Below, in pieces: positions 54,851 to 64,000 of a stretch of DNA of 64,000 bases. The notes below the pieces were generated by a model that saw nothing but the letters and a program-made list of their open reading frames with translations, did no database searches and was not told the DNA's origin. The translations under genes were made by a program, and so were the position numbers. The stretch's first letter is position 1, and each line of letters starts with the position of its first letter. Origin of the DNA: Haematococcus lacustris (lineage: Eukaryota; Chlorophyta; Chlorophyceae; Chlamydomonadales; Haematococcaceae). The DNA lies in assembly GCA_030144725.1 (NCBI GenBank), contig JASKMD010000030.1, positions 3,880,080 to 3,944,079 on the forward strand, written 5' to 3'.

Positions 54851-55933
54851 TTTTTTTGAGGGAGGAGCATTACAAGAGAGTGAGAGTGACTAAAGAAAAG
54901 AAGAATAGAGAAGACTACAACAAACAAGGTACTCCCATACACGATCCCCAAGCACCCCACCCAAACACAGCGGTCCACACCCCCCAAGCAAAGGTCCACA
55001 CCCCACAAGCAACCCCCTCCTTAGGACCACGTCAAGACACTCCCCACACCAACGCCCGCCACCCTTGCTCTACACACCTCCCCAGACCCTCCCCACAAAA
55101 CTACCCACACGAGCCTAAGCCCCGCCCGTCGACATGAAACCCAGAACCCTACCCCCAACGCTCACACCAAGACCACCTAAACCCCCGGTCCCTGACACCC
55201 AGAAACCCCCCGAAGCCTAGCCCACCCCACGCACGGAACGCACTAAGCCCCCACCAACAACCCTACAGCTCATGCTGGCTCGACGGGGAAGGGGACGGGC
55301 CACTGCAAGGAGAGGCGAACAAACAGCTCTCCCGCCCCCTGCGCCCTGCCCTCCCCCTGCCTAGGCCTCCCTGCTGCCCTCTCCTCCTACACTCCTCCTG
55401 CCCCAACCCTCCCCTCTGCCCCCTCCTGCCCTCCCCTCCTCTCCCTCCTAGGCTGCTTGGCAAACCAGCCCCCCGACGCCTCGGGCCACAGCTGGTCGAA
55501 GTGGGCAGCGTCCAGCTCCGGGTCCTTGCCCTTGAACCAGGTGGAGGGCACAGCGCCGCAGAGGCCCACGCGGATGTCCCTCCCCACCCGATGCCAGTCA
55601 CGCTTGATGGCCGTGGTGAGGGTGGAGATGACCTCCTCCACGACCCGCCTCGCCACCTGCTGTGGCTGTAGGGCTGTAGCGGCTCCAAAGCTGCGGAGGC
55701 GCCACACTGCGCCCAGGTAGGCCACGCGCAGCCGCAGCCACAGTAGGCTGTCAGGGGGCTGGAAGGGTGGGCCCTCGCCGCGGGTGGGGCGCCCACTGAG
55801 GAGCAGCATGGCGTCGCCCGAGGGGGGGCGGGTGCCAGTGAGGCGGCCGTACACGTCCAGCACCCATTCCCAGGCTCGGACCACGGCGGGGCAGGTCAGG
55901 AAGGCGTGGGTGAGGGTCTCCAAGTGCCCCGGC
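54851..55933 (-). mobile_element. LINE copy 2, 5'-truncated, 7-base poly(A)
   Basis: Minus strand from 55933: ORF2 end (METLTHAFLTCPAVVRAWEW..., to 55387), then a 3' UTR nearly identical to copy 1, ending in a seven-base A tail (T run 54851-54857). Its frame stops early (GTG TAG where copy 1 has GTG GAG), so it is a dead copy. Its 5' end begins exactly at copy 1's poly(A). Confidence 0.85.
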
Positions 55934-56390
55934 TTTTTTTTTTTTTTTTTTTTTTCCGAGGTGGAACATTACAAGAGAGAGAGAATGACTAAAGAAAAGA
56001 AGAAAAGAAAGACTACAACAAACAAGGTTCCCCATACACGATCCCCAAGCACCCCACCCAAACACAGCGGTCCACACACCCCAAGCAAAGGTCCACACAC
56101 CCCAAGCAAAGGTCCACACCCCACAAGCAACCCCCTCCCAAGGACAACGTCAAGACACTCCCCCACACCAACGCCCTCCCCCCTAGCTCTGCACACCTCC
56201 CCAGACCCTCCCCACAGAACTACCCACACGAGCCTAAGCCCCTCCCCTCGACCTGAAACCTAGAACCCTATCCCCAACGTCCAAGCCAAGACCACCTAAG
56301 ACCCCAGGTCCCTGACACCCAGACAGCCCCCCGAAGCCTAGCCCACCCCACCCACAGAACGCACTAAGCCCCCACCAGCAACCCTGCAGC

Positions 56391-59300
56391 TCAGGCTGGC
56401 TCGACGGGGAAGGGGACGGGCCACTGCAAGGAGAGGCGAACAAACAGCTCTCCCGCCCCCTGCGCCCTGCCCTCCCCCTGCCTAGGCCTCCCTGCTGCCC
56501 TCTCCTCCTCCACTCCTCCTGCCCCAACCCTCCCCTCTGCCCCCTCCTGCCCTCCCCTCCGCTCCCTCCTAGGCTGCGTGGCAAACCAGCCCCCCGACGC
56601 CTCGGGCCACAGCTGGTCGAAGTGGGCAGCGTCCAGCTCCGGGTCCTTGCCCTTGAACCAGGTGGAGGGCACAGCGCCGCAGAGGCCCACCCGGATGTCC
56701 CTCCCCACCCGATGCCAGTCACGCTTGACGGCCGTGGTGAGGGTGGAGATGACCTCCTCCACGACCCGCCTCGCCACCTGCTGTGGCTGCAGGGCTGTAG
56801 CGGCTCCTGAGCTGCGGAGGCGCCACACTGCGCCCAGGTAGGCCACGCGCAGCCGCAGCCACAGCAGGCTGTCAGGGGGCTGGAAGGGGGGGGCCTCGCC
56901 GCGGGTGGGGCGCCCACTGAGGAGCAGCATGGCGTCGCCCGAGGGGGGGCGGGTGCCTGTGAGGCGGCCGTACACGTCCAGCACCCACTCCCAGGCTGGG
57001 ACCACGGCGGGGCAGGTCATGAAGGCGTGGGTTAGAGTCTCCAGGGGCCCCGGCTGGCAGAAGCGGCAGGCGGACGAGCCCGGGGCAGCCGTACCCTTGA
57101 GGATGTGGCCCCACAAGGCCCCCACCATGAGGCTGGCGTGAAGCACCCGCCAGGCCACGATGACATGCTCCCGGCGGAGGGTGGGGTCTAGCAGCTCCTT
57201 CCACACCTTCGCACACGGCTGGCCCGCCTGAACACCCACAGCCAGCTGGTCCACCGTGTCGGCCCGCGGGGCGGGCTGAGCAACTGGCTGCCTGCCCCCA
57301 CGCCGCTGGTGGGCCTCCAGCTGCCGCTCAGCCCGCTGGGCCGCCCTCATCTGCGGCGAGGGTCGCTGGTGCGCCCTGGCGGAGGTGTCCAGCCAGCGAG
57401 GCGGTTGGCTGCCCTGCACCTCCTCGGGGAGCCGCTCCTCCGCATCCCTGCCCTGCTGCTCCCGCTCCCCCGCTGCCCCCTGGTCTGCCACCTGCTGCGC
57501 GCTAGCCTCCCACTTGAGCTCCAGCTCCCTCAGGGCTCCATCAGCCACCGCTGCCACCTCCGGTTCACCCGCTGCCCGGGGGGGGCGCACACCCCACAGC
57601 GCAGGCCACAGGCCCCCATTGGGTGGGTAGAGGGGGTCGGCACTGACGCGCTGGAGCTGGTGGAGGCGCACCCTGGCATGCTTGACCGAGAAGTCCAGCA
57701 GGGTGGTAGTGCCCATGCCCCACACCTGAGGGTCCAGCTGCAGGTGAGCCCAGGGGCCCAAGAGCCACTCCTCCTTAGGCCAGGTGCCAGGCCCCTCGTC
57801 AGCTGGGCCGACAGCAAGGCCTCCCGCCCCGCCCCCTGCTCCCCTACGCCCTCCACCTCCTCCACGCCCTCCACCCCTGCCCCCGCCCCGCCCCCTTGCC
57901 CGCCCCCCTCCCCTGCCCGCCCCCCTGGCCCCTCCTTGCTCCTGCCCCTGAGCCTGCTCCTGCGCCATGTGACGCTGGGCGGGTAGAGGTCGGAGGTGGG
58001 TGGCTCGCTCCTCCGGGGTCAGCCTGTAGCTGGGCTTGTTGAGCCGGGCCACCGCTGCTGGCTCCCAGGCCGCCCCCTCCTCCGCCCAGAAAGCCCCTAG
58101 GGGACCCTGCCCTGTGGGGTCTAGGGGGTAGAGGCGGCCGTTGGGGCCCACCCAGTGGGAGGGCTGGAGCATGGGGGTGCGTCGCATCACAAACCCCACC
58201 CCTGGCCCAACCCTCAGGCACTCCCACTCCGGCCGTGGAGGCTGCAGGCGGTCCACCATGCCCTGCCAGGGCTCGGGGAGGCAAGCCCTGACCAGGTCGG
58301 CAGCCCATCGGGCCTCCCCCTCCAGCTGGTGGCTGTGGAGGGCCTCCCTCACGTGGCGGACGTGGGTCCAACCCTGCTCAGCTGCTGCCTCCCTAGCTGC
58401 TGGGTTCATGCGGACTTGCGCGTTGTACCACAGCGGCTCCGCCAGCACCGAGAAGAAGGACTGGCTAGCGGGGGGCACCGCACGGAACAGCTTGAGCTCA
58501 GCCAGGGCCGCCACGTGAGCTTGCAGCCGCGAGCTGATGCCTCGCGAGGGGGGGGCGGTGGGGTCGGTGATGACCCACGTGCTGAGGCCGTGGGAGGGGT
58601 CTGCCAGCAGGCTGTGGGTCAGAGGCTGCCAGGGACGAACCCTGGGCGACCAGAGCTGGGCCAGCATCTTCGCCAGCATGGCCGTGCTGGTGACCCCCAG
58701 GTCGGGAAGCCCCACTCCTCCCTCCCCCCGGGGCATCACGCAGATGGCCTTGCTAGGGTAGAGGCGGCTGCTGTTGGGGCTGCGCTCCTGGGGCAGGTCT
58801 GAGGCTGCCACAAAGCGGTTGACAGCCAAGGCCATGGCTTGCGCCAGAGCAGCGGAGGGTTGCACGAAGGCCATCTGGTAGATGGACTTGGAGGCCAGGC
58901 ACTGTTGTGCCACCTGCACCCGCCCCAGGAGGTTGAGGCCTTGGGGCCGCCAAGGGAGGGAGGCTGCCATCATGGCCGCCGCCGCCCCACCGAAGGCGGC
59001 CTCGCTGGTGGCAGCGTAGGAGGCCGCCCCAAGAGGGACCCCCAGGTGGCGCACGGGCACCCCCACTCGGACAGCTGGGATGACCACCTCCGGCTCCTGC
59101 TCCCCACCCTGCTCCCGCCCGCCCTGCTGCTGCCCTTGCCCTCCACCTTCCCCCGGCCCACCCCCTAGCCCCTGCTCGCCCACCTGCCCCTGCCCGCCCC
59201 CTTGCCCCCCATCAACCCCCCATCCTCCCCTCCCCGCCCCCTCGGGGCCCGAGCCCTCCTGGTTACCCAGCCCGGGCTCTGGCTGGGCGCACGGCAGGGC

Positions 59301-61751
59301 TGAGCTCTTGCTCGCGCTAAGCGCAGGGCCCCCAGCGGCGCGGAACAGGCCCAGGGCATCCACTACCACCTTCCCGTCTCTGACCCGATCGAGCACCACG
59401 ATGGTGAGGTCATCCGCATACTCCTTGGAGGGGAGCGCGGGGGTTAGGGCGGCCCTGTGCATGGCCAGAGGGCTGGAGGGGATGATGGGGGTGCTGATGC
59501 GGCCTGCCAGCTGGAGCGAGCTGAGGTAGCTGACCAGCGGCTGGAGCACGATGCACCAGTAGAGCGGGGATGCCCCGCTGCCCTGCAGCAGCCCCGACGC
59601 AAGGGGGAAGCTGTCGGTGAGGTGGCCGTTGACCAGCACCTGGCTCGTGGCACCCCGGTGCAGCAGCTGAGCCCAGCGCACATGCCCCTCCCGGCAGAAC
59701 CCCATGGCCTCCATCGTGTCCTGGAGCAAGCCCCAGGACACGTTGTCATAGGCCCCCGCCAGGTCCAGCAACAACAGCCAGGCTGGGCTGCCCCGCTGCT
59801 GCAGGTACTCCAGCAGGCCCAGGTGGAACTGCACGCTGTCGCTGATGTCCCTGCCCAGGATGAAGGCCGATTGAGAGGGGGACACCAGCAGGTCCAAGGG
59901 CAGCTGCAACCGGTCCTCCACTGCCCTGGCCACCAGGCGCACGTCGCAGTTGAGCAGCGTGATGGGGCGGTAGCCGGCCACCTGGTCCCTCGGCTTGCCA
60001 GCCTTGGGCACGAGGGTGATGATGCCGGTCAGGAACTCAGCCAGCGGGGCAGGGTCAGTGGTGTCTGCCAGGGCCTCTCGCAACATGGCCCGCAGCGGCC
60101 GCCCCAGCTCCACCCACAGCCGGTCGTAGACCTCCATGGGCAGCCCATCTAGCCCCGGGGCCTTGCTGTGCGCGCAGCCCTGCAGAGCCCGGCCCAGCTC
60201 CTCCTCTGACAGCATAGGGCTGCCATCGGGGCCCTCGGCAGCCCTGGCCTGGGTGGGGGTGAGGTGGGAGGTGAGGCTGCCGAGCAGCGTGGCGCGCGCA
60301 GCTGTGTCCACCGGCTTGGCTGCGTAGACTCCGGTGGGCTCGGCAGCTGAGTAGTGCTGCTGGAACGCCCTGCACGCTGCCTTCACCCCGGCCGGCGTGG
60401 TGAGGTCTGCTGGCTGGCCTGGCTGTCCGGGGAGCTGGAGAGAGGAGATGAGGGTGGGGGTGTGCGCGGGCTGGTCGCGATGGTAGAAGTAGAAGGAGGA
60501 GCGGTCGCCGTAGTACTGGTCGAGGACTGCGCTGGCCAGCAGGGACTGCTGGGCCCCCTGCTCCCTCGCCCCCACACCCGCCAGGGCTGCGGCCTCTCCC
60601 AGGTGTTGCGCCGCCTGCACCTCAGCCTCCCCCTCTCGCTCCACCCGCACCAGCTGCCGCACGAGGTGAGCCCTGGCCACTGCTGCCGCCTTCTCCCTGC
60701 GCTGCTGCAGGTCACGCTGCGCGCGGCGCTGGGCCCGCAGGAAGTGCTGGGCACGCATGGCCATGCCTTGCTTGATGCGGGCCCACCTAGCCCTGTGCCC
60801 ATCCCTAGGCAGCCCCAGCTGACTCGCAGCCTCGTGGTGATGTGCCTCCGCCTGTAGGAAGTCCTTGAGGCAGTCCAGCAGGTCAGGGTTGTCGAGGTGG
60901 GCGGGGTGCAGCTGCCAGGGAGCGGGGACGGTGAGAGGCAGATCGGGGGGGCACACTGCCACTGACACGGGCCGGTGGTCGGTGGGCACAGGCAGCACCC
61001 CCTGGATGGCGCTGTCCATCTGCCACTGCACCAGCTCCTCCGAGATGTACCACCGGTCGAGGCGCGCACCCGTCTGCCAACGCTCGCTGAAGTGGGTGAG
61101 GTCTCTCTTGGAGGGGTGCAGATGGCGCCACGGGTCCACCAACCCCCGCTCACCCACCAGCTGCCGCAGCTGCTCCGCCCCCTGTCCCCGGCTGCCCACC
61201 CAGGCCTCCCCATGCTGCGAGCCCTGCGGGATGCCCACTCTGTCCACGGGGGCTAGGATGCAGTTGAAGTCGCCCCCCATGAGGAGGAGGCGGCGGTCGG
61301 CGGCTGGCGGGAGGCAAGCGGGGAGGCACTCTGCGTAGAACGCTGGCCGCTCTGCCTGCTGCGCCGGGGCGTACACGCACACTAGGGACACCGGCCTGCC
61401 TGCGAGCTCCCCGTCTACCCGCAGCACCCGCCCCTGGGCCCCCTCTGCCTGCAGCTGCACCTGGGTGCACCCCTGGAGGATGGTGGAGGGCTTGACCAAT
61501 ACCAGGCAGCCTTGGGAGCTGCCGGTGCCGGGGGTGTAAAACCACTGCCCCCGCCAGGCGGGCTTGGCCCCCGATTGGGCTTCTGCCCACTGCCACACGC
61601 TCTCCGCCCTATGGCACTCTTGGAGGAACACCACTTGCGCCGGGCTGTCAGCGGCCCAGTCAAGCAGGGCCTGCAGTTTGTGCGGCTGGGCAAGGCCCTG
61701 CACGTTGAGGGTGACTGCCAAGAACCTGGCGGCCACACCTGGGCGCTGCAT
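56391..61751 (-). CDS. LINE ORF2: APE endonuclease, reverse transcriptase, zf-RVT
   Basis: A 1786-residue polyprotein that nicks target DNA and copies the element's RNA there (target-primed reverse transcription). N-terminal about 270 residues are an apurinic-type endonuclease: TLNVQGL, VFLQECH, MGGDFNCILAPVDRVG, RLDRWYISEEL and DHRPVSVAV. The reverse transcriptase follows at about residues 520-830, with APGLDGLPMEVY, GYRPITLLNCDVRLVARAV, LLLDLAGAYDNVSW and the catalytic YADD (59409-59420). The C-terminal third is low-complexity Gly/Arg/Gln sequence plus a zf-RVT-like segment (HVIVAWRVLHASLMVG, CRFCQPGPLETLTHAF). No frameshift was seen. ORF2 starts two bases after the ORF1 stop, suggesting translation by reinitiation. 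Confidence 0.95.
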   Translation of the reverse strand: MQRPGVAARFLAVTLNVQGLAQPHKLQALLDWAADSPAQVVFLQECHRAESVWQWAEAQSGAKPAWRGQWFYTPGTGSSQGCLVLVKPSTILQGCTQVQLQAEGAQGRVLRVDGELAGRPVSLVCVYAPAQQAERPAFYAECLPACLPPAADRRLLLMGGDFNCILAPVDRVGIPQGSQHGEAWVGSRGQGAEQLRQLVGERGLVDPWRHLHPSKRDLTHFSERWQTGARLDRWYISEELVQWQMDSAIQGVLPVPTDHRPVSVAVCPPDLPLTVPAPWQLHPAHLDNPDLLDCLKDFLQAEAHHHEAASQLGLPRDGHRARWARIKQGMAMRAQHFLRAQRRAQRDLQQRREKAAAVARAHLVRQLVRVEREGEAEVQAAQHLGEAAALAGVGAREQGAQQSLLASAVLDQYYGDRSSFYFYHRDQPAHTPTLISSLQLPGQPGQPADLTTPAGVKAACRAFQQHYSAAEPTGVYAAKPVDTAARATLLGSLTSHLTPTQARAAEGPDGSPMLSEEELGRALQGCAHSKAPGLDGLPMEVYDRLWVELGRPLRAMLREALADTTDPAPLAEFLTGIITLVPKAGKPRDQVAGYRPITLLNCDVRLVARAVEDRLQLPLDLLVSPSQSAFILGRDISDSVQFHLGLLEYLQQRGSPAWLLLLDLAGAYDNVSWGLLQDTMEAMGFCREGHVRWAQLLHRGATSQVLVNGHLTDSFPLASGLLQGSGASPLYWCIVLQPLVSYLSSLQLAGRISTPIIPSSPLAMHRAALTPALPSKEYADDLTIVVLDRVRDGKVVVDALGLFRAAGGPALSASKSSALPCAQPEPGLGNQEGSGPEGAGRGGWGVDGGQGGGQGQVGEQGLGGGPGEGGGQGQQQGGREQGGEQEPEVVIPAVRVGVPVRHLGVPLGAASYAATSEAAFGGAAAAMMAASLPWRPQGLNLLGRVQVAQQCLASKSIYQMAFVQPSAALAQAMALAVNRFVAASDLPQERSPNSSRLYPSKAICVMPRGEGGVGLPDLGVTSTAMLAKMLAQLWSPRVRPWQPLTHSLLADPSHGLSTWVITDPTAPPSRGISSRLQAHVAALAELKLFRAVPPASQSFFSVLAEPLWYNAQVRMNPAAREAAAEQGWTHVRHVREALHSHQLEGEARWAADLVRACLPEPWQGMVDRLQPPRPEWECLRVGPGVGFVMRRTPMLQPSHWVGPNGRLYPLDPTGQGPLGAFWAEEGAAWEPAAVARLNKPSYRLTPEERATHLRPLPAQRHMAQEQAQGQEQGGARGAGRGGGRARGRGGGRGGGRGGGGGRRGAGGGAGGLAVGPADEGPGTWPKEEWLLGPWAHLQLDPQVWGMGTTTLLDFSVKHARVRLHQLQRVSADPLYPPNGGLWPALWGVRPPRAAGEPEVAAVADGALRELELKWEASAQQVADQGAAGEREQQGRDAEERLPEEVQGSQPPRWLDTSARAHQRPSPQMRAAQRAERQLEAHQRRGGRQPVAQPAPRADTVDQLAVGVQAGQPCAKVWKELLDPTLRREHVIVAWRVLHASLMVGALWGHILKGTAAPGSSACRFCQPGPLETLTHAFMTCPAVVPAWEWVLDVYGRLTGTRPPSGDAMLLLSGRPTRGEAPPFQPPDSLLWLRLRVAYLGAVWRLRSSGAATALQPQQVARRVVEEVISTLTTAVKRDWHRVGRDIRVGLCGAVPSTWFKGKDPELDAAHFDQLWPEASGGWFATQPRRERRGGQEGAEGRVGAGGVEEERAAGRPRQGEGRAQGAGELFVRLSLQWPVPFPVEPA

Positions 61752-61753
61752 GG

Positions 61754-63539
61754 CTAGTCCTGGCTTGCCCCCGCGCGGGCTACGCGTGTGTGGAGGAGGG
61801 CGGGTGGGCTGGGAAGGGGAGGCGGGCCTGGCAAAGGAGGAGGGCCGGGGGGGGGGGGTGGAGTGGCCTCAATGCACGCCAACTTGGCCCCCGGGCGGCG
61901 CAGGCGGATCCGAGGCTCACGCGAATAGATGGCCAGCGGGGGCCGCAGGGGCAGAGGACCGAGCTGCTCGACCTCCTCCCCAAGCTGAGCTGCCTGCTCG
62001 GGCTGCGGCCGCTTAGGCACCCTCAACCTCCCCTCCCGGGGCCTTGCTGACTCAACTACAGGGCTGTCACAGGAGGCCCCCAGCGAGCTGGACAGGCTAG
62101 CAGAGGGGCTGAGCAACCCGTAGCGGCGCACGTGTGGGGACCCATGGCCAAACTGCGCAGCACGCTGCCTGCCAGCTTGCTGGTGCCCTGCACGCCGTGC
62201 CTCCCACTCCCCAGAACTGGAACCGGAAGAAGGGATGCCAAATCGGCGCCGGCGAGGCCCCCCTCTGGTAGGCTGGGTAGCTGGCTGCGTGTTGCCTCGC
62301 CTCGACCTACACTGAGCCACCCGCTGCCTCTCCTCCCGCCTAGCCCTCCTGTCATCCGGGGAGGGGCGCGGAGGTGCCCTCGCGGCGGTGTCAAGCCAGC
62401 GGGGAGGCTGACTACCCTGCAGCTCACCGGACCCAACCCGCACCGTGCCGAGCCGGGTGCCCAGGCCGGTGGAGGGACCAAGCTCCTGGGCTGGGAGAGG
62501 GGCAACTGCGCCAGACCCCGTGACCTCCGTGCGGCAAGGGGCGGTGGGGGCCGCTACCTCGGCGTCCATGGGGTCCCGGGAGGGAGAGCTGGCGAAAGGT
62601 TCCCCTCCCACCCACTGCCCGGCTGCGGCTAGGCCCCTAGCTGTGGCATCTCTCAGCTTTCGGGCAGCGAGCTTGCCCTTGGAGGCCAGCACCGCGCCCT
62701 TAGAGAGGGCCTTACCCAGCAACCCCAAGTGCCCCGGGGAGCGCGGAGAGGCTGGTGGGGGAGTACCGGCAAGGGAGCCAGTGGCAACAGACCCCTCAAG
62801 AGGCACGGGATGGACAGCGGGAGGGTAAACAAGGGGGGGAGGGGCGGCCCAAGGGGGGCTGAGAGGGCCAGAGGTGGGGAGAGGGGTGTGTGGGGAAAGC
62901 GCGCAACGGGACGGGACGGAGCAAGGCGCATGCGCCCGAGCCACGAAGGCCCCCAAGGCGCTAGGCTGGAAGGTGGTGGGCGTTGGGAAGAGGGTAGTGG
63001 GCAAGGGACGGGGAAGGCGTGGGCGATCCCAAACCATCGGAGACGGCCCGGCCCCAGCCCCAGCCCCAGCCCCAGCCCCAGCCCCAGCCCCAGCCCCAGC
63101 CCCAGCCCCAGCCCCAGCCCCAGCCCCAGCCCCAGCCCCAGCCCCAGCCCCAGCCCCAGCCCCAGCCCCAGCCCCAGCCCCAGCCCCAGCCCCAGCCCCA
63201 GCCCCAGCCCCAGCCCCAGCCCCAGCCCCAGCCCCAGCCCCAGCCCCAGCCCCAGCCCCAGCCCCAGCCCCAGCCCCAGCCCCAGCCCCAGCCCCAGCCC
63301 CAGCCCCAGCCCCAGCCCCAGCCCCAGCCCCAGCCCCAGCCCCAGCCCCAGCCCCAGCCCCAGCCCCAGCCCCAGCCCCAGCCCCAGCCCCAGCCCCAGC
63401 CCCAGCCCCAGCCCCAGCCCCAGCCCCAGCCCCAGCCCCAGCCCCAGCCCCAGCCCCAGCCCCAGCCCCAGCCCCAGCCCCAGCCCCAGCCCCAGCCCCA
63501 GCCCCAGCCCCAGCCCCAGCCCCAGCCCCAGCCCCAGCC

Positions 63540-63579
<40 letters not shown>

Positions 63580-63940
63580 GGTGCTGTTGCCGCTGCTGCT
63601 GCTGTTGCTGTTGCTGCTGTGCTACAGGCACCAGCCTCGCTCCCTCTGTACCAGCAGTGCCACCCTCAGCTGAGGCGCGCTGGTGGGGTGTGGCGGCAGC
63701 CTGGGGCTGACTAGCTGTGATAGCCCTGCCGTCCAGCGACTCTGCCCCTCCACAGCCGGGCCAAGAGGCCTGGTCTTGGGTAGGGGCGGGGGAGGAGAGG
63801 AGAGCTGAGAGCAGCTCCGGCTGAGGGTCTAGGGTGCTCCTACCGGCTCGGAGGGCCCTGCTAGCGGCGGAGAACACGACGGCTAGAGCCTTGCCCCCCA
63901 CATCTCCCGACTTACCTCCGGAGGAGCTGGTCATGTCCAT
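61754..63940 (-). CDS. LINE ORF1 with long Ala-Gly tract
   Basis: A 728-residue ORF1 protein, by position expected to bind the element's RNA. The start ([20 protein letters not shown]) is followed by polyglutamine (about 63620-63541), then roughly 80 Ala-Gly dipeptides encoded by a perfect GCTGGG hexanucleotide array, then a Pro/Arg-rich part ([27 protein letters not shown]) and a C-terminus ending in a Pro-rich stretch and ARAGASQD. No RRM or CCHC zinc knuckle is seen; RNA binding would rely on Arg-rich segments. The matching ORF1 region of copy 3 lacks the Ala-Gly array in the part that remains. Confidence 0.85.
63049..63540. repeat. Hexanucleotide array (CCCAGC)n, about 82 units
   Basis: An uninterrupted 492-base array inside LINE ORF1, followed by a (CTG)n tract (63541-63620). 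Confidence 0.97.
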
Positions 63941-64000
63941 TCGGGGAAGTAAGGACCTCCTGCCTCGTGTAGGAGCTGCTGCACCGCCTAGCGGGAAGGG

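Larger units (their letters stand above)
55934..64000 (-). mobile_element. L1-type LINE copy 1, nearly full length, 23-base poly(A)
   Basis: A non-LTR retrotransposon on the minus strand: ORF1 (63940-61754), ORF2 (61751-56391), a 3' UTR of about 430 bases, and a 23-base poly(A) tail (T run 55934-55956). The 5' UTR reaches beyond the window. Intact long frames suggest a recent insertion. Confidence 0.9.

Noticed and set aside
56578..56841. Plus-strand ORFs opposite the LINE
   Set aside because: They are shadows of the GC-rich ORF2 frame; the same ones recur opposite copy 2.

Overview
The window is eukaryotic nuclear DNA from a green alga, most likely a chlorophycean of the Chlamydomonadales; a Haematococcus-like genome would fit, but that is inference. 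The grounds are GC-rich genes broken by many short GT-AG introns, a TGTAA poly(A) signal, a plant-type HAC acetyltransferase, a thylakoid-lumen PsbP-domain protein, L1-type LINEs with poly(A) tails, and very heavy micro- and minisatellite content. No rRNA, tRNA, CRISPR array or bacterial operon was found. Splice junctions below were worked out by eye from GT-AG (occasionally GC-AG) signals, reading phase and family resemblance.

Layout. 1-1.34 kb: 5' part of a DEAD-box RNA helicase (minus). 1.36-2.06 kb: insertion with a Fanzor C-terminal remnant. 2.2-3.6 kb: PP2A catalytic subunit (plus). 8.1-9.1 kb: 3' exons of an unrecognised gene. 9.7-10.4 kb: Fanzor remnant A (minus). 10.9-14.6 kb: unrecognised 701-residue gene. 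14.8-22.1 kb: satellite-rich region with a 1.1-kb inverted repeat 3.3 kb apart and nested inverted minisatellites. 22.1-22.6 kb: last exons of S-adenosylhomocysteine hydrolase. 23.8-33.9 kb: a complete 16-exon p300/CBP-type (HAC) histone acetyltransferase (minus), with Fanzor remnant B in an intron. 34.1-34.4 kb: another truncated repeat. 35.0-36.2 kb: F-box protein. 38.1-38.4 kb: Tim8. 39.2-41.3 kb: coiled-coil, transposase-like protein. 42.1-47.4 kb: the longest Fanzor element (C), with a 2.5-kb pentanucleotide repeat in an intron. 47.9-48.4 kb: a response-regulator receiver exon joined in frame to a Fanzor C-terminus. 50.2-52.5 kb: PsbP-domain protein. 52,739-53,238: 500 Ns. 53.2-64 kb: three head-to-tail copies of one L1-type LINE, the last almost full length.

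The main discovery candidate is a family of Fanzor (eukaryotic TnpB-like, RuvC-type RNA-guided nuclease) elements. Three copies (A, B, C) share one fixed 3' end: the last ORF segment, then about 265 bases with a 13-bp inverted repeat, ending in the same terminal bases. They start at three different upstream points, and each is flanked by a 15-17 bp direct repeat. A second family (1.36 and 34.1 kb) behaves the same way with 11- and 13-bp direct repeats. Fixed 3' ends, variable 5' truncation and variable-length target duplications are what target-primed reverse transcription leaves, which is unexpected for TnpB-type elements. The conserved 3' segment is where a Fanzor guide RNA would be expected.
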